NCBI GenBank assembly: GCA_037349315.1 | Contig: JBAIAC010000600.1 | Span: 1-64,000, forward strand | Direction of reading: 5' to 3' | Length of the DNA stretch: 64,000 nucleotides | From: Chelydra serpentina | Lineage: Eukaryota; Chordata; Testudines; Chelydridae | Shown here: positions 10,105 to 18,978 of the stretch, one piece after another | Position numbering within the stretch: position 1 is the stretch's first letter | How the letters are laid out: every line of letters begins with the position of its first letter | The notes under the pieces: generated by a model | Told to the model about the DNA's origin: nothing | What the model saw: only the letters and a program-made list of their open reading frames with translations | The model's database searches: none | Translations under genes and position numbers: made by a program

Positions 10105-10269
10105 GAGTCGTTACCTATCGCCTCCAGCACCCAGTCTCCAGCATCCTTTTTGTGTGCCATGACTGACTAAAACAACCTGGACAGACAAACAAGAAGTCAT
10201 AAAGGTGCTGAAGTAACTCAGTCAGGTGAGCATTACACTGATGCTCTAGAGCTCTCTAGTTCAATCCCA
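10105..10269. other. Met-i duplicon flank
   Basis: The first ~45 bases match the flank of the initiator Met gene at 37397-37440 (CCTCCAGCACCCAGT text), confirming that the tRNA arrived with its flank. The rest is unassigned. Confidence 0.45.
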
Positions 10270-10580
10270 GGCCTTGGCATGCTTGGTGTGTGCAGGGCTG
10301 GGCTGTTTTCTCAAAGCGCAGTGGTACCTCCATGTTCCCCGTGCGGGGGAGCAGCATCCCCCGGCAGTGATTTGCTCCTTGCTGCCGGAGCAGAGCAGCA
10401 GGCTCAGCCATCAGAACTTCCCGGAGTGATGAGAGGGGAGGGGCCCAGCATCTGGAGCAGGATCGCAGGGCAGGGAGTTCCCGGCGGGCATTGTGGGATA
10501 CTGGCGGAGGCCAGTTCTGGGGATATAATGACCAGCAGCGTCTACACTGACACTTTGTCACTCTCAGTTTGCTGCAAAAA
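10270..10580 (+). repeat. Direct duplicate of 41.27-41.52 kb
   Basis: From 'ggggagcagcatcccccggc' (10346) to 'tttgctgcaaaaagc' (10582) the sequence matches 41278-41515 with a few substitutions. The open frames in this block are shared by both copies but have no recognised domain. Confidence 0.75.
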
Positions 10581-11154
10581 GCTCCAGGCCTCTCGTCGAG
10601 GTGGGTTTATTTTGTCGCTGACAGAGGGCAGATTTGTCGCCAGACGTGGCATTGCCGTGTGTGCACCAGCCAAAAGCTGGCGACCGAGGGAGCATCGTGT
10701 GTTTTCCACACGCCTGAGCAATGTAATGATGCTGAAATAACTTTGTAGTGTAGACCTGGCCAAGGATTCACACACACACAGCTTGCCAGGAAAACTTCCC
10801 CTGCTCCTCTGCTTTGCAGAATCCCTTATTTCACACTCCCCAGCAGGGAAAACCAGCGTGGGCTTGTGCACCCAGTCAGCCCATGTGAGCTTTCTTTCTT
10901 CTTTTGCTCTTTCTCAGTGAGGGGAAGGAAAAGAAGCTCCCCTTCGAGCTGGAGTCACAAGGGCATAATGTCGGGTGTGTGTCTGCAGGGAAAGGGCCTG
11001 GGGGGAACGTGACGTGAAATTAACTAAACCCTGTTCTGCAACCTCCACAACTTTCTCCTCTCGCCCTGCCAGGCTGCAGAGTGGCGTCCATGTTTCACTC
11101 CAGCTCATCCCAGCCTCCCATTTGTCCCGATTTTCCGTGTTTGGTTGAGCCGTT
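10581..11154. other. No gene; remnant of KRAB leader flank
   Basis: 10670-10830 resembles 47500-47600 (GAGCAATGTA and GTGTAGACCTG modules of a dispersed repeat). 10975-11120 resembles the sequence just before the KRAB start exon at 33520-33670 (ACTTTCTCCTCTC-GCCTGCCAGGCTGCAG), but the start codon and splice donor are missing. Confidence 0.45.
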
Positions 11155-11165
11155 TTTTTTTTTGT

Positions 11166-11232
11166 GGGAAGTCCCACAGGACCCTTTGTTGTTTCTACAG
11201 ATCCAGACTAACACGGCCACCCCTCTGATACT
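11166..11232 (-). mobile_element. Penelope-like element tail fragment
   Basis: On the minus strand this reads 'tatcagaggggtggccgtg', then 'ttagtctggatctgtag' and the GGGTCCTGTGG text, the same order as the left half of the PLE-derived block at 18790-18870. It is a partial copy lying head-to-head with the next entry. Confidence 0.6.
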
Positions 11233-11244
11233 AGTATTAACTGT

Positions 11245-11347
11245 AGAAGCTACAAAGGGTCCTGTGGCACCTTATAGACTAACAGAGGTATTGGAGCATA
11301 AGCTTTCGTGGGTGAATCCCCACTTCGTCGGACGCGAGCAGTGGAAA
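11245..11347 (+). mobile_element. Penelope-like tail insertion with 12-bp target duplication
   Basis: The insert carries 'cttatagactaacagaggta', 'gcataagctttcgtgggtg' and CCACTTCGTCGGACG. On the minus strand these give the hammerhead-type core CCGACGA and CGAAAGC around a GTGGG/CCCAC stem. It is flanked by AGTATTAACTGT on both sides (11233-11244 and 11348-11359). The inverted paralogue has this 12-mer once, at 1343-1354, as the empty site. Confidence 0.8.
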
Positions 11348-12030
11348 AGTATTAACTGTTTCCTACTGATGGGTCTAGAAAGCATTTGTCGAGTTGAAGA
11401 CGACTCTTCTGACGGATTGTTCCCAAGACCCAGCACTTTGTGTTCCAACATCTCCCAGGTTCTTTGGTGAAAATAAGACCAAGGTTTCTTTGCAATGTAC
11501 AGGAAGAAAGAAGTTTCGCACCCCAGATGGGACTATGAACCCACAACCTCTAACGTAGGAAGCCAATGCCTTATCCATTAGGCCACTGGGGCTCTCAAGT
11601 GCAACTGAAGAAAGGATGGACATTCCCCTTCATAATTGCACATTCCTCACATTCGCTTGGAAGCCAAATACCCGCTTTATGCACTTACAGAAATGTCAGC
11701 ATCCCCTGTCATCGAGGCAAGTGGGCAGGTCGCTGACAGAGCTGAGCCCCACCTTTCTGCAGCCATCTTTAGAGAAGAACCCCATCCCAGAGTCACCCCT
11801 CCCTCCGTCAGCACCCCCACGGCTGTGGCTCTGAGTGGCAGTATAATGATTGGGGGGTGAATCCAGGGCTGGAAGTGGGGTCAGGTCAGCCTGTGAGGAG
11901 TAACCAGGTGGGGCAGACCCAGGGGGAGGCTGTGGGCTGCTAGTGGGATGTTGGGATCAGAGCTCTAGATCAAAGCTGCACAGCGACCTGACACCCAGGG
12001 TTACAAGGCCGACATAGCGACCCCCTTACC
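11345..12030 (-). repeat. Arg-tRNA duplicon, copy 2 (inverted)
   Basis: Inverted counterpart of 485-1365, covering the tRNA and both flanks. It lacks the SINE of copy 1. Substitutions are frequent, and the tRNA itself has been damaged in this copy. Confidence 0.85.
11519..11592 (-). pseudogene. tRNA-Arg (CCT)-like, damaged
   Basis: The acceptor GCCCCAG/CTGGGGT is intact. The anticodon loop TTCCTAC gives CCT. The anticodon stem TTGGC/GTTAG survives only through three wobble pairs, and the T loop has one extra base (TTCATAGT, 8 nt), which disrupts box B. Total length is 74 nt. It is probably not functional, although a prediction program could still report it. Confidence 0.75.
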
Positions 12031-12215
12031 GGCCTCGTGAACCCCAAACCCTAGTTACTCTGGGCACTTAGGAGTCTCTGTCCCTTAATCACTTCTGGGA
12101 GCTCCCCAGCAGGCTGCGGGCGTCAGCCGCCTCCTGCCTCACAGGTGAGACTCTTGGCGCTGTGCAAGCCGCCCCCTCGCTTGCAGGCCCAGGGTAGGAA
12201 GCGGGAGGCCCGGTG
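12031..12215. repeat. Diverged Met-i duplicon flank
   Basis: 12118-12200 resembles 37215-37300 (GCCGCCTCCTGCCTCAC, then GCCCCCTCGCTTG-GGCCCAG text), the sequence beside the initiator Met gene. This indicates an older partial copy of that unit. Confidence 0.5.
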
Positions 12216-12287
12216 CTCGCAGAAGAGGGTTTGATTAATCCACCTCTGTGTTATGGGCACAGCACAGTTCCCCTGGGTCCCTCTGCT
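12216..12287 (-). pseudogene. Initiator-Met-like tRNA pseudogene (CAT)
   Basis: The minus strand starts AGCAGAG and its loop CCCATAA retains anticodon CAT with the initiator-type C33. The anticodon stem is CTGTG/CACAG, a compensated change from CTGGG/CCCAG. The D stem, the T arm (GGATTAATCAAACC) and the 3' acceptor are degraded. It is the most divergent of five Met-i-like copies in the window. Confidence 0.7.
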
Positions 12288-12459
12288 GGCTTTTCGTAAG
12301 CAGCACCCAGCGGCCCTGGCTCCAGGCTGGTGCCTTGCGAGCTCTGGCCCTGGCAGGGAGCGGTGCAGGGGGCTGGGCAGGGGCCCTGGTGAACCAGCTG
12401 CTGGGAGGCGTCTTTGAGGCAGCAAATCAGTCCCTTAAGAAGCAAAATCAGGTTATTAC

Positions 12460-12533
12460 CATCCCTGGGTGGGCTCGAACCACCAGCCTTTCGGTTAACA
12501 GCCGAACGCGCTGACCCATTGCGCCACAGAGAC
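12460..12533 (-). tRNA. tRNA-Asn (GTT)
   Basis: A 74-nt cloverleaf very close to vertebrate Asn-GTT. Acceptor GTCTCTG pairs with CAGGGAT (with wobbles), discriminator G. The anticodon stem is TTCGG/CCGAA with loop CTGTTAA. The T arm is GGTGG/CCACC-type with box B GGTTCGAGCCC. The D loop differs slightly from the usual (CAATGGGTCAGCGC). It is the only Asn gene in the window and has no duplicate. Confidence 0.92.
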
Positions 12534-12649
12534 AGACAGAAACAAAACTGCTGTTACCAAGGCTGCTCCGAGCAGCCGGCGCATCTCCCTGCCAGCGCTG
12601 GAGCTCACAAGGAGCTAGACCGGACGCTGGAGCCTGGGGCTGAAGACCC

Positions 12650-12721
12650 AGCAGGGGGGCGCAGCAGAAGTTGGCTGGGCCCGAAACCCAGTGGCTGATG
12701 GATCAAAACCATTGTGTGCTA
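12650..12721 (+). pseudogene. Initiator-Met-like tRNA with CGA anticodon
   Basis: It retains the Met-i outline: AGCAGGGGGGCGCAGCAG start, CTGGG CCCGAAA CCCAG anticodon arm, and GATGGATCAAAACCAT T arm. The loop gives anticodon CGA. The 3' acceptor strand TGTGTGCT no longer pairs well with the 5' strand. The downstream flank (CAGCAGAGGGCC-GAGAGCC text) matches the Met-i unit. Not expected to function. Confidence 0.78.
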
Positions 12722-12990
12722 GACCTGCACGTCTTCCTTTTTGCTCTGGGCAATCCAGCAAGGAGCAATCAGCAGAGGGCCGAGAGCCTAGGCCATGGGG
12801 CAAGAGGTGGCTGAGGCGGCGGCCGGCCAGGGAGTTAAATCAGCCCAACCCCCCGAGTCTGGATCAATGTCACAAGGTCCCAGTGTCTCCATAGAAAACA
12901 ATTTGTGAAATCCCAGATGAGTGGAGTTAAATCGGTTCTCAGCCTGAGTCCTTTGCTCTTAATCCCGAGGATATTGTCCCACCATGGGGC
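12722..12990. other. Met-i duplicon flank, no gene
   Basis: The first ~100 bases are a diverged inverted copy of the Met-i flank. Nothing else recognised. Confidence 0.4.
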
Positions 12991-13215
12991 CTGTCATAAA
13001 TATAAAGGGAAAGGGGAGAGGGCCTGATGCAGATAAAATCCTCTTACCAGTAAAGGGTTAAGAAATGCAGGTAGCCAGACTGACACCTGACCTGGCTGGC
13101 ATCTGACCAATAAGGGGACAAGATACTTTCAAATCTTGGGAGGGGTAAAGCTTTGTGTGGGGCTTTTTCTCAGACATGGAGTGGTCTTGGAGTAAAAAGG
13201 AACCAGTCATCTTTT
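12991..13215 (+). mobile_element. Probable LTR fragment
   Basis: It starts TGTCATAAATATAAAGGGAA and contains 'cagtaaagggttaagaa', 'cacctgacc' and 'gacaagatactttcaaa', which I recognise as an abundant reptile LTR-type repeat. The right end is undefined and there is no internal retroviral sequence, so it is a truncated or solo LTR. Family assignment is from memory and needs a repeat-library check. Confidence 0.45.
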
Positions 13216-13224
13216 CATCAAATC

Positions 13225-13400
13225 CTCAATGCGACACTGGGTGGCCACATGGGGTAATGCAAACAGCGTCTCTCTCAGAGAGCAACAGTGACACCAGGTG
13301 GCCACGTGGGGTAATGCACACAGCGTCTCTCTGAGAGCGCAACAGCGACACCAGGTGGCCACGTGGGGTAATGCACACAGTGTCTCAGTGACACCGGGTA
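13225..13400 (+). repeat. Tandem repeat, ~62-bp unit, about three copies
   Basis: Each unit carries GACACYRGGTGGCCACRTGGGGTAATGCA-like text followed by CAGCGTCTCTC. The core CACCAGGTGGCC is one or two bases from a CTCF half-motif, and CCACGTGG is an E-box palindrome. A single inverted unit also lies at 41518-41560. Confidence 0.85.
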
Positions 13401-13458
13401 TATATATCATATATACATTTATAAGCATCTCCCCATAAATCATCATGGGGTACACTGT

Positions 13459-13488
<30 letters not shown>
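13459..13488 (+). repeat. (CA)n microsatellite
   Basis: About 15 uninterrupted CA units. Other copies of the same duplicon have only 4-5 CA units at this place (53812-53821 and 60129-60138), so the expansion is specific to this copy. Confidence 0.95.
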
Positions 13489-13489
<1 letters not shown>

Positions 13490-14070
13490 CTACACCTCTC
13501 CTGGTGCTGGGAGGGGAACAGGGGAAAGGACAAAAGAAGTAAGAGGTGAAGAGAAAGGAGGGAGGGATGGAGGAAAAGGTCAAACAAAAAGGACAAACCC
13601 TAATGTCCCCAGTGATTCTGAGGGACAAAATCCCAAGTGGGGAATAAAATTCTGCCACCTGAAGCGGCTGTTTTCCATGTCTAGAATTCAGCTGGCACCA
13701 GATGGATCAGACTGAACAGGTTCCAAACCTCTCGGAGGCTCTTACCTTCTAACCAGGGACATCTGTTTTCTAGGAAAGTCCGTGAAAGGAAAGGAGAAAA
13801 CTCCAAAGAGGTTCCTCCTGGCGCTCACGTCCGTGAACCCTAATACTCTCTCAGTCCTCCGAGAGAGACCTCGACAAGGAGACTTGCTGAAGCAAAGCCA
13901 CGGGGGTCTCCGAGGTTTCCCTGGCCCTGCGCCCCTGGCCTGGCCTGGCTGATGTCAGCATCTCTCTGTGAGGTCACCGCCTCCCCACCACCTTTGACCA
14001 ATAGGCCGAGGTCCTGCAAAATGCCTTTGTGATGTCACTGCCACACCCACCCCTCCCCTGCAGTCCATAG
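13489..14070 (+). repeat. Four-copy duplicon, copy 1
   Basis: Matches 53820-54400 and 60140-60715 in direct orientation and 44765-45330 inverted. It includes AG-rich text and the segment around GATGTCAGCATCTCTCTGTG. Open frames are conserved between copies only as a by-product of recent duplication. Confidence 0.85.
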
Positions 14071-14200
14071 AACTAAGTCTCACATCTCGCTGGGAACTCA
14101 ACTCCTTGTGCCCAGAGTGTCTCTGCCCCCTCCATAGATGACCCGACAAACACAGTGTCCGTCTTTTCCAAAGAAGTGCTTGGAGAGACTTTCCCCATGT

Positions 14201-14273
14201 GACCGCGCGGCCTAATGGATCAGGCGTCTGATTTCGGATCAGACGATTGAGGGTTCGAGTCCCTTCGCGGTTG
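14201..14273 (+). tRNA. tRNA-Arg (TCG)
   Basis: 73 nt, well paired throughout. Acceptor GACCGCG pairs with CGCGGTT (one wobble), anticodon stem TCTGA/TCAGA, loop TTTCGGA (anticodon TCG), T arm GAGGG/CCCTT with a perfect box B GGTTCGAGTCC. It is the best-preserved Arg-TCG copy. It carries the shared GGATCAGGC D-arm variant. Its 5' flank (from about 14070) and the LTR downstream recur with the copies at 35240 and 52795. Confidence 0.93.
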
Positions 14274-14529
14274 TGCTTTGTGCACTTTCCCCTTTGTGCT
14301 AAAAGTCCTGCTCCCTTCAGGGCTGGAGCCTCTTCTTGGCCGCTCTGGCCAATGCTCTGGGTTCAGCTAGAGCCCTGGGAAGGAGGTTGTCAGATGTGGG
14401 GACCTGCATGGAAGACCTCCCCTAAGCTTATTTTTACCAGTTTAGGATACAAATGTCCCCAAGGCACGTTTTTGTCCTTGAACAGTACGCTGCCACCACC
14501 AGGCGATTTAAACAAATATTCAGGGAGGG
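14274..14529 (+). repeat. Arg-TCG duplicon, 3' flank
   Basis: Matches 35313-35577 and, inverted, 52517-52794. It contains the 'cagtttaggatacaaatg'-type text common to all three copies. No gene. Confidence 0.75.
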
Positions 14530-15203
14530 TGTAATGAAGTGGGACTGTTCCTAAAATTTCCTCTGAATACTGAGGGGGTGCCTCAGTTTACCCTATGCAT
14601 TTCTTAAGTCTCCAGGTGGTGGGATAAGGGGTGTGATTGTTGCAAAGCCCTAGAGGGCCAGTGTGATGACACAGAATGGCCGACACCCTGTCTCCTGGCA
14701 ACTGCTGGCCTGGGCCCCTTCCCTGCAAAGGTGCCGGTTGAAGGGGTTGGGGAACAAAGGGATCAGTGATCTCCTGGCCCGGGAAGGAGACAAAGGCAGA
14801 GGAGGGGCTGGAGAGTTTGAAGCTGGCTGGGCACATGGAGGGAGGTCCAGATGGGCTCTGGCCTCCCCACACCCCAAGATGGACCTGACTGAGGGATCCT
14901 GTTCTCTGTACCTAGAAGCTCTGGTTTAGACCCTGTTCCTGTCGTCTAATAAACCTTCTGTTTCACTGGCTGGCTGAGAGTCACGTCTGACTGTGGAGTT
15001 GGGGGGCAGGGCCCTCTGGCTTCCCCACGAGCCCGGCTGGGTGAAGAAGGGGATGCTGAATGCTCCGGGGTCAGACCCAGGAAGGTCGAAGCTGGGGAAG
15101 CTTCTTGCCCTGGAGACAGTCGGCTCAGCGAGGAGGCTCCTCCAGAGTCCTGACTGGCTTCGTAGGGAGCAGTTCCAGAGCATCGCCCGGGGACTCTGTG
15201 ACA
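14530..15203 (+). mobile_element. Solo LTR (endogenous retrovirus type)
   Basis: Begins TGTAATGAAGTGGGACTG and ends GACTCTGTGACA, the TG...CA form of LTRs. An AATAAA signal is at 14948-14953, about 250 bp before the end. No gag, pol or env sequence adjoins it. The same LTR lies at 35578-36259 and, inverted, 51837-52516, each time beside an Arg tRNA, so it was carried by segmental duplication. A target duplication was not clear. Confidence 0.75.
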
Positions 15204-15407
15204 GGGTCATCAACAGAGCAGTGACTGGGGAGCTCAGGGCTGGGATAGAAGGGGCTGCGGGTCGGGAGTGAGGGGCACCGGCAGAGCGGTGACTGGGGAG
15301 CTCAGGGCTGGGATAGAAGGGGCTGCGGGTCGGGAGTGAGGAGGTCGCTGAGGCAGGGCCTCTCCTTCAAGATCCTTAAGATCACTGACTCACCTGTGTA
15401 AAGGCCA
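15204..15407. other. Short direct repeat, no gene
   Basis: Contains two copies of the 'gagcrgtgactggggagctc' text with the following 'agggctgggatagaagggg' (15215 and 15282). It matches the start of the 36.3 kb region that carries the 46-bp tandem repeat in the paralogous copies; that repeat is missing here. Confidence 0.5.
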
Positions 15408-15480
15408 GGGGTGAATAGCTCAGTGGTAGAGTGTTTGACTGCAGATCAAGTGATCCTTGGTTCAAATCCAAGTGCCCCCT
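15408..15480 (+). tRNA. tRNA-Cys (GCA)
   Basis: Body: TAGCTCAGTGGTAGAGTG, anticodon arm TTTGA CTGCAGA TCAAG with anticodon GCA, box B GGTTCAAATCC, 3' end TGCCCCCT. The 5' strand reads GGGGTGAA where the intact copy (49097-49168) reads GGGGGTA. There is thus one extra base and the acceptor pairs imperfectly. It could be a functional but low-scoring gene or an early pseudogene. Confidence 0.75.
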
Positions 15481-15587
15481 TAAAAACCTTTAACAAAAAT
15501 AATTGCATTTCCATTGTGTTCTAGAGTTCCACCGAGCGGGGATGCCTGAAACGAATGGAAACACCCAACATTTTCCTGTGCAAATAG
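15481..15587 (+). repeat. Cys duplicon flank (empty hAT site)
   Basis: Corresponds to the flanks at 34831-34940 and, inverted, 48840-49096. GCCTGAAA occurs once here (15544-15551). In the copy at 48882-49020 the same 8-mer is duplicated around a 123-bp hAT element. Confidence 0.85.
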
Positions 15588-15747
15588 GGAGGTGGTGGAA
15601 TCTCCTTCCTTAGAGGTTTTTAAGGTCAGGCTTGACAAAGCCCTGGCTGGGATGATCTAGTTGGGGTTGGTTCTGCTTTGAGCAGGGGGTTGGACTAGAT
15701 ACCTCCTGAGGTCCCTTCCAACCCTGAGATTCTATGATTCTATGATA
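15588..15747 (+). mobile_element. CR1 3' end fragment
   Basis: Begins in the extreme C-terminal coding part (GGTGGTGGAATCTCCTTCC, antisense of 3180-3215) and ends with GATTCTATGATTCTATGA. It is a short 5'-truncated CR1 in plus orientation. Confidence 0.9.
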
Positions 15748-17485
15748 ATATGAAGTATTATAAGTATTATAATTATATAATAAGTATTATATAGGTATTA
15801 TAAGTAACTGCAGAGTTAGTGTCGTACCAGATAGTTAATTGCACAGTCTGACTTCTCTAGTCTCACTTTCTGGTCTCATTGATCACTTGGGTAGAAACAG
15901 CAAGGGTTTGGTACTTTTGTTTCTTGTTTTTTTCTCCCTTTATTTTCTCCTCAGGAATGTGTGATCTTGAGCATGTTATTTTAAGTTCCCTGTGGTCAGG
16001 ATAATTCCATCTCCTTGAAATAGGTGGGGAAGTGGCCTGTTTCTATAACGTAAAATAAAGGAACTTTTGTAAAGCAGTTTCGTCTTTAAATGTACTGGGA
16101 TAAAAATAGTATGGTTTGGTTTGCCTTACAGGTGGAAAAACCCCAGCCTTGGGCTGTAACTGCCCTGCTTGAAGCAATTTGTCGTGAATTGGCACTCTCA
16201 GTTGGGTCCCACCAGAACCAGCATCATTACACTTACACAAAATACCAGGCTGCCCGCCAATCCTTTAGCATCTAAACTAAAGGTTTATTATGAAAGAAAG
16301 AACATTGTTAAATGGGAAAGCAGTCAGATATATTCAGAAATCTATATATCAGGTTCTTAGCAGTATTGGTGAGTTGCTGGCTTGAAAGTCCATTTGGAAC
16401 ACATCCACATCATTCAGTCCTTTCTTAAAGGCTTCACGTTGTAGAGAAGTTGCTCCAGAGGTAGGAAGAGGGATTGAAGAGAAAATCCAGATGATGTAGC
16501 GGCCTTTTATATTCCTTTTGCCATGTTGCTTGCACTTCCTGTGTCCCAAACACAAGCTTCACAGCACATGGCATGGATAAGCCTTGGAGTTCTCAGTACA
16601 CAGACATACCCCTGTATGTCTTGCTGACTCAATAAGTGTATCCCCTTGGTCCTTTCCAAGGGCTCATAGTACAGCTGATGACCCTGGATGGACCATCGAA
16701 TAGACTATGCAGCGCTGATGCCAATATGTCTGGGTGTGTCACCCAGAAACACTGCACAAGTCTGGAAATACAGATATACCCTACATATCTAGAACTCACA
16801 ATACAAAGGTGATACAAAGATAGAAACAAAATGATCATACTTGGAAAATCATAACATTTTCATTGACATCTTACATGGCATATCTAGCACAATTCATTGC
16901 AATTTTATCATATTGGTATTAATAGTAATAATAATATAAAGTGTCTCACAATTCCATACAGTGTCACACTTAATAAACCAGTGAATTCCCAGGACCTGCT
17001 CCCCAGGTCTTTGAAGATGCCAAACACCCTGCTTGTGAGGGATTGAAATACCCACATATCTGTTGGGCACACACATAGACAGACACTGTGCAAGTCTGTA
17101 CTCAGATGTTCACTCTTCTCCAAAATTATGATCAATTTTGTACATAGTATATCTCAGGGCTGAATTCCAACTCTGTCACTCCGAGTGCAGAAATTGGGGC
17201 CCCGCAAGCATTCTAAAAATTAGTGTGTGCCACTCTAGGCTTGTATTAAACCCTCAAGGTTACAGCTTTTCTCTGTCCTTGACTTGGTAAATGCTGCCAC
17301 CAACCAAATGCAAAAAAAAAAAAACAACAACCCCAAAACCCCCCAAAGCCTTGGACACAGGAAGGAGCACTTGAGAATTCCTCCCTCTGGGGCACCCTCA
17401 AGCCCTTTCACCTCCCCTCTAGGAAAGAGCTGAGAAAGAAAACAAAGGAAATGAGCTGTGGCTACCAGATAATCAAACAACATGC
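15748..17485. other. AT-rich stretch without recognised gene
   Basis: Markedly more AT-rich than the tRNA blocks. 16140-16620 looks like a diverged LTR or other retroelement ('aaactaaaggtttattatg' text) in minus orientation, but I could not define ends. Short frames at 16349-17135 have no recognisable domains. A poly-A run lies at 17311-17324. Confidence 0.35.
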
Positions 17486-18069
17486 ACAAACCTCTTAGGA
17501 GACCAAAAATTCCAATCCTGTTCTTGAGAGGTAAATTTTATTAAAATTGAAAAAGAAAACAATACATCCGGAACTTAGGCTTTTTGCTAGATCTTAAAAG
17601 AAACAATTAATGTTTGTAAGCACCCAAAATAGTTTTCTTGGGGGTTTAGCTTAAAGCTTACAAGCAAACAAAAGCATCTGGGATAGCACAGAGGAGATCC
17701 AAAAGCCAAAATAAAAAATAAACCTGATTGTGTCTGTCTAAACATTCCCTACCCAAATAATTTCTTCTAGTTATGGAAGATGAATTTTCATACCTGCTTC
17801 AAGCCATACACAGCATTGCTACTCTGTGTCTCCTTCTCCGGAGAACAACAGACAAAGGGAAAGTTTCTTTCCCATTTTAAAAAGTTCTAGCCTTTCCATT
17901 GGCTCTTTTGGTCAGCTGCCCACTCCTTTTCTTTTACCTGTGGGCTTGTTAACCCTTTACAGGTAAAGCAAGCAGACAACTGACACCAACAGGGATTTTA
18001 CAGCAAACTGGCAGGCTGGGTGTTTATAAAAGGGAGCTTCCTCCCCTCCCCTGCCCTCCATTTATCACA
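17486..18069 (-). mobile_element. Probable LTR, minus orientation
   Basis: Read on the minus strand it starts TGTGATAAATGGAGGGC, has a TATA-like TTTATAAACA about 40 bp in, and contains 'tacctgtaaagggttaaca', a module shared with the probable LTR at 12991-13215. The far end is not defined. Assignment rests on these features and recall of reptile LTR repeats. Confidence 0.4.
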
Positions 18070-18149
18070 GTATGGCTTGTGAGGTATCATTTGAAAAGAC
18101 AATCTACTGAATATTATCCTCCTGTTAAAATGTGTAGCAACACTGTGCC

Positions 18150-18445
18150 CAGGGCTACACTAGGGAAGGGGGGGTCGATCTACGATACGCAGATTCAGCT
18201 ACGTGAATAACGTAGCTGAAGTCGGCGTATCGTAATCGGCTTACCTGACCATGAAGACGGCGGCGAGTCGATCTCTGCAGCTCCCCCGTCGACTCCGCTT
18301 GCGCCGCTCGATGACGTGGATTTCCGGAGCCGACGGGGAGCGCGATCGGGGATCGATTAAGCGCGTCTTAACGAGACGCGAAAAATCGATCCCCGATAGA
18401 TCGATTGCTACCCGCCGATCCGGCGGGTAGTGAAGACAAGCCCTG
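18150..18445. mobile_element. CpG-rich foldback hAT-like element
   Basis: The ends are CAGGGCT and AGCCCTG. Three hairpins fill the interior. Hairpin one is TTCAGCTACGT (18194-18204) with ACGTAGCTGAA (18210-18220), extended by CGATACGC/GCGTATCG. Hairpin two is CGGGGATCGATT (18347-18358) with AATCGATCCCCG (18384-18395), containing CGCGTCT/AGACGCG inside. Hairpin three is CTACCCGCCG/CGGCGGGTAG (18408-18430). The 296-bp element is dense in CpG although its surroundings are AT-rich. No transposase. Flanking 8-mers do not match. Confidence 0.7.
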
Positions 18446-18789
18446 TATGTAAAGTTAAGAGATTTTACTGTATGATATTACTGAAAAAGTTGCAACCCTA
18501 ACCCTAAATTCCTCAGAGACAGCAAGGCAAACAGCTGGTCAAATAGCCATTCTCTGGCAGGGGGAAGGTCACTATTTCCAAGTGGTCCTGTTAGAGTTAC
18601 CTCTTGGACTAGATCCTGCGCTCCACTCGGGACTCAATCCAGAGTTGCTTCTCCCCTTGTGGGTTCTTGTACCAGCTGCTCCAAGAAGCAGTCATGTAAA
18701 GTACTGAGAAATTTTGTCTCTGCATTTCATCCTGAGGTGACATGTACCCTGTCAATATGGGGATAATTGAAACCCCCACTATTACTGAG

Positions 18790-18965
18790 TATCAGAGGGG
18801 GAGCCGTGTTAGTCTGGATCTGTAGAAGCGAGAAAGAGTCCTGTGGCCCCTTATAGACTAACAGACGTATTGGAGCATAAGGTTTCGTGGGGGAAGTGGG
18901 TATTAACCCACGAAAGCTTATGCTCCAATATGTCTGTTAGTCTATAAGGTGCCACAGGATTCTCA
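18790..18965. mobile_element. Inverted Penelope-tail dimer (hairpin) inside LINE endonuclease
   Basis: The left half holds 'atcagagggggagccgtg' and 'ccttatagactaacagacg' reading toward a centre near 18897. The right half holds 'ccacgaaagcttatgctcc' and 'tagtctataaggtgccac', its reverse complement. The arms of about 55 bp (18838-18890 and 18905-18958) pair with few mismatches. Flanks CACTATTACTGAG (18777-18789) and CACTATTATTGAG (18966-18978) form a 13-bp target duplication with one mismatch. Confidence 0.78.
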
Positions 18966-18978
18966 CTATTATTGAGTT

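Noticed and set aside
10206..10268. tRNA-like text (ACTCAGTCAGGTGAGC ... AGTTCAATCCC)
   Set aside because: Box-like motifs are present, but no acceptor stem or anticodon arm could be paired, and no isotype fits.
12991..13215. Whether this is a complete LTR
   Set aside because: Only the left end is convincing; the right end and target duplication could not be found, so it was reported as a probable fragment only.
13489..13660. Frame with hydrophobic segment (FCLTFSSIPPSFLFISYFFCPF) recurring at four places
   Set aside because: It recurs only because the duplicon is copied; it has no start context or known family and lies antisense to an AG-rich tract.
18494..18507. Telomere-like CCCTAACCCTAA
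   Set aside because: Only two units; too short to be an interstitial telomeric array.
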